Below are positions 1-6,793 of a stretch of 22,372 nt of DNA, piece after piece. The notes under the pieces are model-generated. The model worked only from the letters and a program-made list of their open reading frames with translations, was not told the origin of the DNA and did no database searches. How positions within the stretch are numbered: position 1 is the stretch's first letter; each line of letters starts with the position of its first letter. Where the stretch lies: NCBI GenBank assembly GCA_037139095.1, contig JBAXHD010000041.1, positions 1 to 22,372 on the forward strand. The letters are read 5' to 3'. This DNA comes from WLMZ01 sp037139095 (GTDB lineage Bacteria; Actinomycetota; Acidimicrobiia; Acidimicrobiales; Ilumatobacteraceae). The translations under genes and the position numbers were made by a program.

Positions 1-1036
1 GTGGCGAGAAGCCTCCAGGACGAGCACCGCCGGGACCACCGGCACCACCAGGGCGCGGCGAGAACGTATTGCCGCCCGCGCGGCCTGCAGGCGCACCAGC
101 GCCGGGACGGGCGCTACCCGGAGGCGGAGGAATTGGGCGGCCGGAAGCCGACATGGGCCGAGCGCTACCCGGAGGTGGAGGAATTGGTCGACCGGTTGGC
201 GACGTTGGCCGTGACCCAGGCGCAGCGCCAGGAGCGCCGGGGGCACGAGTAGGAGGCATGCCTGGCGGCAGCGTGGCCGCTGGACGATCGGCCTGCGGAG
301 GCAGGGGGCGTGCAGCGACGCCCGAGGATGGGCGTGGCGCCTCGGCCGAACGACCGCTGGAAATGAAACGGCTCTCGGTCTCGGGAGCAGCGGGTGCTGG
401 GGCTGGTTCCGCAGCGGCTGCAGCGGTTGGAGCGGTTGGAGCGGGTGCTGGTGCGGCTGGAGCAGGGGTTGGCGCTGGATCTGCTGCCACTGGCGCCGCG
501 GCTGGCGCCGGCGCAGGTGCTTCGACAACAGGTGCAGCAGGGGCGGGCGCAACTGCGGCTGGAGCAACTGGAGCAGCGGGTGCTTCGACAATTGCAGGGG
601 CCGCTACTGGAGCCACCGGAGCCACCGGAGCCGCTTCAGCGGCAGCGGGGGCAGCGGGGGCAGCGGCTGGTGCGGGCTGATCTTCTGCTGGGCGAGGTGC
701 GGCGGCCTTTTTGGCAACTGCCTTCTTCACCGGGGCGGCGGCCTCATCGCTCGCCGGGGCGGCGTCGCCGCTTGCCTGAGCTGGCGGGGCATCGATCTTG
801 GCTGCCGCAGCCTTCTTGGCTGCCGACTTCTTGACGGGCTTGATCTCTTCGGGCTGTTCGGGACGAGTGAGTCCGTCACGCTCGGCGCGGCGACGGATTC
901 GGTCCGCCTGCTGCTCGATAATGGTAGAGGAATGGGTTTTCGCTCCGACGCCCATGGCGTTGGAGAGATCCATAATCTCTGCGTTGGTCATCCCGAGCTC
1001 TTTAGCGAGCTCGTGCATCCGCATGTTCTTCGACAA
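1..1036 (-). CDS. infB: Translation initiation factor IF-2, N-terminal part (cut by window edge)
   Basis: IF-2 brings fMet-tRNA to the 30S subunit in a GTP-dependent way. Only the N-terminal 345 or so codons are present; the frame stays open to base 1, so the G domain lies outside the window. Seen: an IF2_N helical domain right at the start (MHELAKELGMTNAEIMDLS), then a long Lys/Ala/Pro-rich linker (KKSAAKKAAAAK, VKKAVAKKAAAPRP), then a Gly/Pro/Arg-rich segment. The linker holds a duplicated GRPIPPPPGSARP unit. Start: TTG at 1036 gives the typical LSKNMRMHELAKELG beginning and has GAAAGG about 10 nt upstream. ATG codons at 1024 and 1018 are alternatives, and the frame is open further upstream without a good site. 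It is the last visible gene of rimP-nusA-ylxR-infB, 56 bp after ylxR. Low-complexity linkers are normal in actinobacterial IF-2. Identity is secure; the exact start is less so. Confidence 0.9.
   Translation of the reverse strand, partial: MSKNMRMHELAKELGMTNAEIMDLSNAMGVGAKTHSSTIIEQQADRIRRRAERDGLTRPEQPEEIKPVKKSAAKKAAAAKIDAPPAQASGDAAPASDEAAAPVKKAVAKKAAAPRPAEDQPAPAAAPAAPAAAEAAPVAPVAPVAAPAIVEAPAAPVAPAAVAPAPAAPVVEAPAPAPAAAPVAADPAPTPAPAAPAPAPTAPTAAAAAEPAPAPAAPETESRFISSGRSAEAPRPSSGVAARPLPPQADRPAATLPPGMPPTRAPGAPGAAPGSRPTSPTGRPIPPPPGSARPMSASGRPIPPPPGSARPGAGAPAGRAGGNTFSPRPGGAGGPGGARPGGFSP
111..187. repeat. Tandem duplication inside the infB linker
   Basis: Two 26-bp copies, at 111-136 and 162-187, differ by one base and are 51 bp (17 codons) apart. 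On the coding (minus) strand each encodes IPPPPGSAR with flanking GRP. The period is a multiple of three, so the frame is kept. It looks like an in-frame duplication in a disordered linker. Confidence 0.75.
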
Positions 1037-1092
1037 GACCTGTACAGCCTTTCGTGGTGTTGCGTTGAACCGGCAGACCGGCCAACGTGTCG

Positions 1093-1383
1093 TTAGTTGT
1101 TCATATTCGCCATCATCGCTTCGTAGGCGAATCGGAGTTCTTCGTATTCCGCAGATGCGACCGGACGTTTCCACGCCCGCTCAAATCCACGTCGTTTCAT
1201 TGCTTGTTGCACACATGCAACCTTGCCCACGCACAACCATGCCCCACGGCCAGGAGCCGTGCGACTGATGAGGGGAGCCCCATCAGAGTTGAGCGCACAA
1301 CGCACCAGCGCCGACTGGGGCCGCGAAACGCGGCACCCAACGCAGGTGCGAACAGGCTCGGTAGTGCTACATGTCTGCGACAT
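1093..1383 (-). CDS. ylxR: YlxR family RNA-binding protein (DUF448)
   Basis: A 96-residue small basic protein. Seen: the family signature RTCVGCR near residues 12-18, then LVRCAL, GRGAWLC and a C-terminal RRGFERAWKR. These match the YlxR/DUF448 fold, whose conserved Cys and Gly-Arg-Gly motifs are diagnostic. Family knowledge: ylxR sits between nusA and infB in many bacteria, and the Bacillus protein has been reported to bind and regulate RNase P (RnpM). Start: the ATG at 1383 has GGAGG 9 nt upstream. A longer reading to 1443 adds 20 unrelated residues read from the nusA tail and is unlikely. The start lies inside the end of nusA (17-bp overlap), which suggests translational coupling. Confidence 0.9.
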   Translation of the reverse strand: MSQTCSTTEPVRTCVGCRVSRPQSALVRCALNSDGAPLISRTAPGRGAWLCVGKVACVQQAMKRRGFERAWKRPVASAEYEELRFAYEAMMANMNN

Positions 1384-2608
1384 CACCTTCAGCCTCCGTG
1401 GTTGTTGGTGATTCGATTTCGGTATCGGCAACAGCTTCGGCAACGTCGGCCTCAGCGTCGGCCACTACTTCGGCGACGGCTTCGGTCTCGGCATCGGCCA
1501 CTACTTCGGCGCCGCCTTGCTCCCACTCGTCGGCGCTAATGACAGTGCCGTCAGCGTTGTGCCATTCCATCTTGCCGGTGGTCGAGTTCTCGACCCATTC
1601 GCCCTCGGCGTAATCCTCGGCATCGCCTTGGTCGATTGGCTGGCTCTCGCCACGAATGTCGATGCGCACGCCGGTGAGGCGAGCAGCAAGGCGGGCGTTT
1701 TGGCCCTCTTTGCCGATAGCCAACGACAGTTGCTGATCGGGCACGATGACATCGGCCTGAGTGCCGTCTTCGCTGACGATTACGTGGGTGACCCGTGCTG
1801 GCGACAACGCCTTTGCGATGAAGTCAGGGAAGTCTTCGCTGAACGGAACGATGTCGATCTTCTCGCCGCGCAGTTCGTTGACCACCATGCGAACACGGCC
1901 GCCGCGTGCGCCAACACAGGCGCCCACAGGATCGACATTGGCGTCGTTGCTCCACACCGCGATCTTGGTGCGATGGCCTGGTTCACGGGCACAGGCCTTG
2001 ATCTCGACGATGCCGTCGGCGATCTCGGGAACCTCGAGTTCGAACAAACGCTTAATGAGACCTGGGTGCGTACGGCTGACCACGATCTGTGGGCCCTTGG
2101 CGGTCTTGCGAACTTCCACGATGTACGCCTTCACGCGGCCACCTGGTTCGGGGCGCTCGAACGGCACCTGCTCGGCCTGTGGCAGCAACGCCTCAACCCG
2201 ACCAAGGTCGAGCAAGGTGTAGCGGCTGTCGGTCTGCTGAATGATGCCGGTGACAATGTCGCCTTCGCGGTTCGCGTATTCCTCGAACTTGCGATCGCGC
2301 TCGGCCTCGCGGATGCGCTGGTTCATCACCTGACGGAAGGTCTGCGCAGCGATGCGGCCCAGCTCTCCGGCGTCGGGGGTGTCGTCGCGCTCGTTGACCC
2401 AGTTGCCCTCGTCGTCGATGTCGTATGCAATGAACTGCATATCCATCGTGTCGGGGTTGATGCGTACATCGACCTCGGCGGCGGCACCAGGCCGACGCTT
2501 GTACGCCATTGCTAGTGCGTCGACGAGCACTTGCAGCAAAGCATCTACGGAGATGCCCTTGTCGTCTGCAAGCATCCGTACGGCTTCAGACATGTCGAGA
2601 CCACTCAT
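1367..2608 (-). CDS. nusA: Transcription termination/antitermination factor NusA
   Basis: A 413-residue RNA polymerase-associated factor that acts in pausing, termination and antitermination. Domains seen in order: N-terminal RNAP-binding domain (about 1-110; MSEAVRMLADDKGISVDALL), S1 domain (about 114-180; GDIVTGIIQQ to QIVVSRTHPGLIKRLFE), KH1 (about 185-275; VGACVGARGGRVRMVVNEL) and KH2 (about 280-345; LAIGKEGQNARLAARLTG). A roughly 65-residue acidic Ala/Glu/Asp tail follows, in place of the proteobacterial AR repeats. Start: the ATG at 2608 has GAGGAG 8 nt upstream and overlaps the rimP stop as ATGA. The end overlaps ylxR by 17 bp. Tight coupling in rimP-nusA-ylxR-infB is the standard arrangement. 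Confidence 0.96.
   Translation of the reverse strand: MSGLDMSEAVRMLADDKGISVDALLQVLVDALAMAYKRRPGAAAEVDVRINPDTMDMQFIAYDIDDEGNWVNERDDTPDAGELGRIAAQTFRQVMNQRIREAERDRKFEEYANREGDIVTGIIQQTDSRYTLLDLGRVEALLPQAEQVPFERPEPGGRVKAYIVEVRKTAKGPQIVVSRTHPGLIKRLFELEVPEIADGIVEIKACAREPGHRTKIAVWSNDANVDPVGACVGARGGRVRMVVNELRGEKIDIVPFSEDFPDFIAKALSPARVTHVIVSEDGTQADVIVPDQQLSLAIGKEGQNARLAARLTGVRIDIRGESQPIDQGDAEDYAEGEWVENSTTGKMEWHNADGTVISADEWEQGGAEVVADAETEAVAEVVADAEADVAEAVADTEIESPTTTEAEGDVADM
1458..1511. repeat. 36-bp periodic repeat encoding the NusA acidic tail
   Basis: An identical 18-bp segment occurs at 1458-1475 and 1494-1511, 36 bp apart. On the coding strand this gives about 12-residue units (AEVVADAETEAV, then AEVVADAEADVA, then a decayed EAVADTE). 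It is an in-frame tandem expansion of an acidic tail. Confidence 0.7.
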
Positions 2609-3231
2609 GCGGTCGCCTCCTCGTGTGCGATAGGGAAATCAACTTCGTCAGATGGACCAGGAGCCTCGGCTCGTGATGCACCTGCAGATTTCGCCCCTTT
2701 GGCTGGGGACTTGGGTGCGCCTGATTTCTTCGCCGGAGCTTTGCCCGGCTTGGGTGCGGCGGCCCAGATAAACACCGTGCGAGCACGGTCGATAATGTCT
2801 AGCGGCACGACCCGCTCGGTGAGCGCTGAGTCGTCGAGACGAATCGTTGCGGTCGTTGCATCGGCGGCGATGAGCACACCTTGCAGGCGGCGGGCACCTT
2901 CGTGTACTTCGCGAAGGCGAATGGCAACGGTCTTGCCAATCTCTCGCTGGAAGTGGGCCGGGGTGCGCAATGTGCGTTCGAGACCGGGGCTCGACACCTC
3001 GAGGGTGTAGTTGCCCGAGATGGGATCATTGTGCTCAAACTCGCGGTTGATCAGCCGGGTAATGAGCGCAAGCTTGTCGAGCGTGACGCCACCATCGCTG
3101 CCGGGCGGGGTATCGACCGTGATCTTGAGAATTCCGCCGTTGAACTCGAGGTCGTACAGATCGAGTTGCAGGTCAGCCACCATGGGAGCGACGAGAGCAA
3201 GAATCTTTTCGTTCACTTGTGCAGCGGTCAT
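2605..3231 (-). CDS. rimP: Ribosome maturation factor RimP
   Basis: A 208-residue protein needed for 30S subunit maturation. Seen: the RimP N-terminal alpha/beta domain (about 1-88) with LDLYDLEFNGG, TPPGSDGGVTLD and the family signature YTLEVSSPGLERTLRTP (about 75-91). The SH3-like C-terminal domain (about 92-156) contains VAIRLREV and RLQGVLIAAD. A roughly 50-residue Lys/Ala/Pro tail (KPGKAPAKKSGAPKSPAK) is an extension beyond the core fold. Start: the ATG at 3231 has AGAGGTG about 8 nt upstream. A longer in-frame reading to 3291 adds 20 Arg-rich residues with no support and would run through the leader repeats. The stop overlaps the nusA start (ATGA). It is the first gene of the operon, preceded by an unusual leader. 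Confidence 0.94.
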   Translation of the reverse strand: MTAAQVNEKILALVAPMVADLQLDLYDLEFNGGILKITVDTPPGSDGGVTLDKLALITRLINREFEHNDPISGNYTLEVSSPGLERTLRTPAHFQREIGKTVAIRLREVHEGARRLQGVLIAADATTATIRLDDSALTERVVPLDIIDRARTVFIWAAAPKPGKAPAKKSGAPKSPAKGAKSAGASRAEAPGPSDEVDFPIAHEEATA

Positions 3232-3240
3232 GGGGTCACC

Positions 3241-3276
3241 TCTTCTCGGTCGTCTTCTCAGTTGTCTTCTCGGTGA
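3241..3276. repeat. Three tandem 12-bp repeats in the rimP leader
   Basis: Three consecutive 12-bp units sit at 3241-3252, 3253-3264 and 3265-3276. All begin TCTTCTC on the plus strand and are followed by near-identical GGTCG/AGTTG/GGTGA. On the mRNA (minus) strand they read as repeated GAGAAGA separated by C/A-rich pairs. The last unit runs directly into the rimP Shine-Dalgarno (GAGAAGAGGTG). They could be repeated Shine-Dalgarno-like sites, a protein-binding array or slippage; the sequence alone does not decide. Confidence 0.7.
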
Positions 3277-3315
3277 ACGAATTGGTCTCAAATTGAGAAA
3301 AACTCATCGATATCG

Positions 3316-3347
3316 AAACAAAAGGCGTGGGTTTGCACCCACGCCTT
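3316..3347 (-). terminator. Leader hairpin with T-tract upstream of rimP (attenuator-like)
   Basis: A perfect 11-bp inverted repeat pairs 3322-3332 with 3337-3347. On the minus strand it reads AAGGCGTGGGT, loop GCAA (a GNRA tetraloop), ACCCACGCCTT, and is followed at once by a TTTTGTTT tract. This has the form of an intrinsic terminator for minus-strand RNA. On the plus strand no U-tract follows. No minus-strand gene lies upstream for it to end, so it would act inside the 5' leader of rimP-nusA-ylxR-infB, about 85 nt before the rimP start. Family knowledge: nusA operons are autoregulated in several bacteria. Attenuation here is an inference. Confidence 0.65.
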
Positions 3348-3376
3348 GTGTCGTTGCGCGAACTTCGGGCGGTCGG

Positions 3377-3382
3377 AGTATA
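3377..3382 (-). promoter_or_regulatory. Candidate -10 box for the rimP-nusA-infB operon
   Basis: The minus strand reads TATACT, 5 of 6 to TATAAT, about 30 bp upstream of the leader hairpin, so a start near 3370 would put the whole hairpin in the RNA. No convincing -35 is seen at 17-18 bp. The 3348-3486 stretch must also hold the divergent proS promoter; nothing there stands out clearly on the plus strand. Confidence 0.3.
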
Positions 3383-3486
3383 TCGGGCAGATAGTCTCGT
3401 GATGCGCCCCGGGCCATGCCAGCCAGCGGTCGGCTACTCGGGCGCGCATTGGCAAAAACCAACCAAGAAGGTAGTGAGGTTCCACC

Positions 3487-5262
3487 GTGTTGCGAATGTC
3501 GACGTTGTTCTTACGGACATTGCGCGAGGACCCCGTAGACGCCGAGGTGGCGAGCCATCGCCTCTTGGTTCGCGGTGGATATATCCGCCGCGCTGCGCCC
3601 GGCGGATACACCTGGCTGCCGCTGGGCTGGATCGTGTTCCGCAACGTCGAGCGCATTGTTCGCGAAGAAATGGACGCTGCCGGCTTCCAAGAGGTGCATT
3701 TCCCGGCAATGCTCCCCCGCGAACCGTTCGAAATCAGCAATCGCTGGACCGAATACGGCGACAATCTGTTTCGCCTCAAGGATCGCCGTGGCAACGACTT
3801 TCTGCTCGCGCCAACGCACGAAGAGATGTTTACCCTGCTGGTCAAAGACCTGTACAGCAGCTACAAAGACCTGCCGCTGCACATCTACCAGATTCAAACG
3901 AAGTACCGAGACGAAGCCCGTCCACGCGCCGGCCTGATGCGTACCCGCGAGTTCGTGATGAAGGACTCGTACAGCTTCGACATCGACGACGACGGCCTGC
4001 AGCGCAGCTACGACCAGCACCGCGCCGCCTACATCAGCACGTTCAACCGTCTCCATCTGCCCTTCGTCATTGTTTCGGCGATGAGCGGCGCAATGGGCGG
4101 ATCCGCCAGCGAAGAGTTTCTGGCTCCTATCGAGGTGGGCGAAGACACGTTTGTGCGCTGCACCGCCTGCGAATATGCGGCCAACACCGAAGCCGTGCAG
4201 GTTCGTGCGCCCGAGCCGGTTGCTACCGAGGGCACACCGGCAGCGTTTGTTGCCGACACCCCCGACACTCCCACCATCCAGACCTTGGTCGACCTCATCA
4301 ATGCCCGGCCCGAACTGCGTCGCCCCGATCGCGACTGGACCGCCGCCGACACGCTCAAGAACGTGATCGTCAAGCTCAAGCATCCCGATGGCACGTTCAG
4401 CGCGTTGGCCGTTGGCCTTCCCGGCGATCGCGAGGTCGACACCAAGCGCCTCGAGGCTCAGGTGGGTCCGGCCGAGGTTGTGGCCTTCGAGGCCGAAGAC
4501 TTCGCCAAGAACCCGTCACTGGTCAAGGGGTACATCGGCCCCAATTCACTCGGCAGCGACAAAGCGTCGGGTATCCCCTATCTCGTCGATCCACGCGTGG
4601 TCGATGGGTCATCGTGGGTCACCGGTGCCGATGTTCACGGCAAGCACGTGCTGCACCTCACGATGGGTCGCGACTTCACCCCCGATGGCGTCATCGAAGC
4701 CGCCGAGGTTCACGGTGGCGACCCATGCCCCAGTTGTGGCGCAGATCTCGAGATCGCCCGCGGCATCGAGATCGGGCACATCTTCCAGTTGGGTCGCAAG
4801 TACGCGGCGGCGCTTGGCCTCAGCGTGCTCGACCACAACGGCAAGCAGGTCACGGTCACCATGGGTAGCTACGGCATCGGCGTTTCACGTGCTGTTGCCG
4901 CCATCGCCGAAACCGTCGCCGACGAAAAGGGCTTGTGCTGGCCACGCGAGATTTCGCCCGCCGACGTGCACATTGTGATCACCGGCAAGCCCGCAGATCC
5001 GCAAGGTCCGGCCGCCGAACAGTTGGCCGCCGAACTCGAAGCTGCTGGCGCACGAGTGTTGCTCGACGATCGCAGCGGCGTGTCGCCAGGCATCAAGTTC
5101 AACGACGCCGAACTGCTGGGCGTGCCCACCATCGTGGTGGTGGGCAAAGGTTTGGCCAACGGCACCATCGAGGTGAAAGACCGCAAATCGGGCGAGCGTG
5201 TCGACGTGGCCGTTGCCGACATCGTGGGCTACCTGCTCGACATCTGCGGTATCCATCGCTAA
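3487..5262 (+). CDS. proS: Prolyl-tRNA synthetase (bacterial type with editing domain)
   Basis: A 591-residue cytoplasmic class II synthetase that charges tRNA-Pro. Seen: N-terminal RMSTLFLRTLREDP, the TxE-loop PTHEE (about 109-113), motif 2 (about 139-160; TKYRDEARPRAG then REFVMKDSYSFD) and GSASEEF. An INS-type editing insertion lies at about 230-385 (LKNVIVKLKHPDG). The CxxC-containing CPSCGADLEIARGIEIGHIF follows, then motif 3 GSYGIGVSR (about 460) and the C-terminal anticodon-binding domain (VHIVITGK to IVVVGKG). Length is normal for ProRS with the editing insertion. Start: the GTG at 3487 has GAGG 7 nt upstream; the ATG at 3496 is the alternative. The gene is divergent from rimP, and a half copy of the intergenic repeat begins 2 bp after its stop. 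Confidence 0.97.
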   Translation: MLRMSTLFLRTLREDPVDAEVASHRLLVRGGYIRRAAPGGYTWLPLGWIVFRNVERIVREEMDAAGFQEVHFPAMLPREPFEISNRWTEYGDNLFRLKDRRGNDFLLAPTHEEMFTLLVKDLYSSYKDLPLHIYQIQTKYRDEARPRAGLMRTREFVMKDSYSFDIDDDGLQRSYDQHRAAYISTFNRLHLPFVIVSAMSGAMGGSASEEFLAPIEVGEDTFVRCTACEYAANTEAVQVRAPEPVATEGTPAAFVADTPDTPTIQTLVDLINARPELRRPDRDWTAADTLKNVIVKLKHPDGTFSALAVGLPGDREVDTKRLEAQVGPAEVVAFEAEDFAKNPSLVKGYIGPNSLGSDKASGIPYLVDPRVVDGSSWVTGADVHGKHVLHLTMGRDFTPDGVIEAAEVHGGDPCPSCGADLEIARGIEIGHIFQLGRKYAAALGLSVLDHNGKQVTVTMGSYGIGVSRAVAAIAETVADEKGLCWPREISPADVHIVITGKPADPQGPAAEQLAAELEAAGARVLLDDRSGVSPGIKFNDAELLGVPTIVVVGKGLANGTIEVKDRKSGERVDVAVADIVGYLLDICGIHR

Positions 5263-5264
5263 CG

Positions 5265-5279
5265 AAGTCTTCAACAAAC
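5265..5279. repeat. Half copy of the intergenic palindromic repeat
   Basis: AAGTCTTCAACAAAC, immediately after the proS stop, is identical to 15 bases of the right arm of the larger palindrome at 6679-6731 and shares 14 with the copy at 13041-13054. Only one arm is present. The rest of the 86-bp spacer before pncB shows no clear promoter or ribosome binding site. Confidence 0.5.
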
Positions 5280-5348
5280 TGAGCGGTGCCTGCCGACTCG
5301 CGTGCTGGCCGATTCGGATGGTGGCGCGCAGCGCGTCAGACTGTGCCG

Positions 5349-6674
5349 ATGACCGCAAGCATTGGGATGTTGACCGATCGCTACGAGCTCACCATGTTGA
5401 CCGCCGCGTTGCGCGACGGCACCGCCCACTCGCCGTGTGTCTTTGAGGTGTTCGCGCGACGACTGCCCGACGGACGGCGTTACGGCGTGGTTGCCGGCAC
5501 GGGCCGAGCGCTCGAGGCAATCATGTCGTTCGGATTCAATGCCGACGAGTTGCAGTGGCTGCTCGCTGCCGGCGCTGTCGATGATGCGACCGCAAAGTTC
5601 CTGGCCGGGTACCGGTTCTCCGGAAGCGTCGAGGGCTATCCCGAAGGAGAAGTGTTCTTCGGTGGTTCGCCGATCCTGACCGTGCGCGCAAGCTTCGCCG
5701 AAGCAGTGCTACTCGAGACCGTCGTGCTGTCGATCCTGAATCACGACGCTGCCGTAGCCACAGCGGCAGCGCGAATGGTGAGCGCGGCACACGATCGTCC
5801 GATCATCGAGATGGGATCGCGCCGAACTCACGAGACCGCGGCAATGGCCGCCGCGCGAGCCGCATACCTGGCCGGTTTCGCATCGACATCAAACCTGGCC
5901 GCCGGACGCACCTTCGGCATTCCCACCGCTGGCACTGTGGCGCATGCATTCACGTTGCTCCACGAAAACGAAGACACTGCGTTTCGTTCGCAAGTTTCGA
6001 TGTATGGCCCCGCAACCACGCTGTTAGTAGATACCTACGACATCACGGTGGGCATCGAGCGCGCTGTCGCAGCCGCCGGGCCCGAACTGGCCGCAATCCG
6101 CATCGACTCGGGCGATCTTGGCGTGTTGGCTCACCAAGCGCGGCGGCAACTCGATGCGCTCGGCAATCACAACACCAAGATCGTGGTGAGCGGCGATCTC
6201 GACGAATACGCCATCGCGGGCCTTGCTGCGGCACCTGTTGATGTGTACGGCGCTGGCACCGCTGTTGTCACGGGGTCAGGCGAACCAACTGCAGGATTTG
6301 TCTACAAGCTGGTTGAAGTTGGCGGCCGTCCGGTGGCGAAACGCAGCGAGAACAAATCCACCAGCGGCGGCGCCAAGGTGGCTTGGCGAGCACACAGATC
6401 TACCGGTACGGCCACAGACGAGATCGTGATGACCGGCACTCCCGACATGTGTGACCGAGAGATCGAGCGGCGGCGAGACCAATACCCGAATGCCCGGCGC
6501 ATGCAGCAGCCCATGATCATCGACGGTGCAGTAACAGCCGAGGGCGTGGTCGACCTTGAGACCAGTCGGCACCGACTTCGCGATGCGCTGCGTGCACTTC
6601 CGTGGGAAGGCTTGGCGTTGTCACGCGGCGAGCCAGCAATCCCGACTCAGATGGTGACGGCCTCAGCGTTGTAA
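5349..6674 (+). CDS. pncB: Nicotinate phosphoribosyltransferase
   Basis: A 441-residue enzyme that joins nicotinate and PRPP, with ATP hydrolysis, to give nicotinate mononucleotide in NAD salvage (Preiss-Handler pathway). Seen: the family N-terminus GMLTDRYELTML, FEVFARRLPDGR, EMGSRRTHE, AGFASTSNLAAG, GTVAHAF, LLVDTYDI, IRIDSGDLG, VVSGDLDEY and DVYGAGTAVVTG. Together these cover the type II PRTase barrel from end to end. Start: the ATG at 5349 gives the usual short lead before the TDRYELTM motif. GTG codons at 5286 and 5343 are in frame but add atypical sequence. There is no clear Shine-Dalgarno, so a leaderless or weakly led start is possible. It lies 86 bp after proS on the same strand and may be cotranscribed. 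It converges on the MaoC gene across a large palindrome. Confidence 0.93.
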   Translation: MTASIGMLTDRYELTMLTAALRDGTAHSPCVFEVFARRLPDGRRYGVVAGTGRALEAIMSFGFNADELQWLLAAGAVDDATAKFLAGYRFSGSVEGYPEGEVFFGGSPILTVRASFAEAVLLETVVLSILNHDAAVATAAARMVSAAHDRPIIEMGSRRTHETAAMAAARAAYLAGFASTSNLAAGRTFGIPTAGTVAHAFTLLHENEDTAFRSQVSMYGPATTLLVDTYDITVGIERAVAAAGPELAAIRIDSGDLGVLAHQARRQLDALGNHNTKIVVSGDLDEYAIAGLAAAPVDVYGAGTAVVTGSGEPTAGFVYKLVEVGGRPVAKRSENKSTSGGAKVAWRAHRSTGTATDEIVMTGTPDMCDREIERRRDQYPNARRMQQPMIIDGAVTAEGVVDLETSRHRLRDALRALPWEGLALSRGEPAIPTQMVTASAL

Positions 6675-6678
6675 CCAT

Positions 6679-6731
6679 CCGTTTGGTGAAGACTTTTGGT
6701 CGAGGGTCGACCAAAAGTCTTCAACAAACCG
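6679..6731. repeat. 53-bp intergenic palindrome between convergent genes (repeat family copy)
   Basis: A perfect 16-bp inverted repeat (6688-6703 with 6707-6722, arm GAAGACTTTTGGTCGA, loop GGG) is extended by an outer 9-bp arm with two mismatches (6679-6687 with 6723-6731). It starts 4 bp after the pncB stop and faces the MaoC gene end at 6794. It may serve as a two-way terminator. A diverged copy lies at 12993-13054 and a half copy at 5265. The remaining bases to 6793 show nothing further that I can name. Confidence 0.8.
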
Positions 6732-6793
6732 TTTGATGGCGGATTTTGGTGGCGCGACAGGTCGGCTTGCGATGCCGATGCCGCGGCCAGTAA

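Noticed and set aside
69..680. A 203-codon plus-strand Gly/Ala-rich frame resembling PE_PGRS-type repeats
   Set aside because: It is the antisense image of the Ala/Pro-rich infB linker, which is clearly coding on the minus strand; no ribosome site or family feature.
1517..2515. A 332-codon plus-strand frame
   Set aside because: Antisense to nusA, whose domains and starts are unambiguous; it reflects GC-rich codon bias.
3306..3317. TCGATATCGA palindrome in the rimP leader as an operator
   Set aside because: Only a 10-bp self-complementary sequence beside the T-tract; too short to support a separate call.
3322..3347. Plus-strand terminator ahead of proS
   Set aside because: The hairpin has a T-tract only on the minus strand; on the plus strand GTGTCG follows, and no plus-strand gene lies upstream.
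3327..4868. A 513-codon arginine-rich plus-strand frame
   Set aside because: Overlaps proS in another frame; composition (Arg/Pro-rich) is typical of a shifted high-GC reading.
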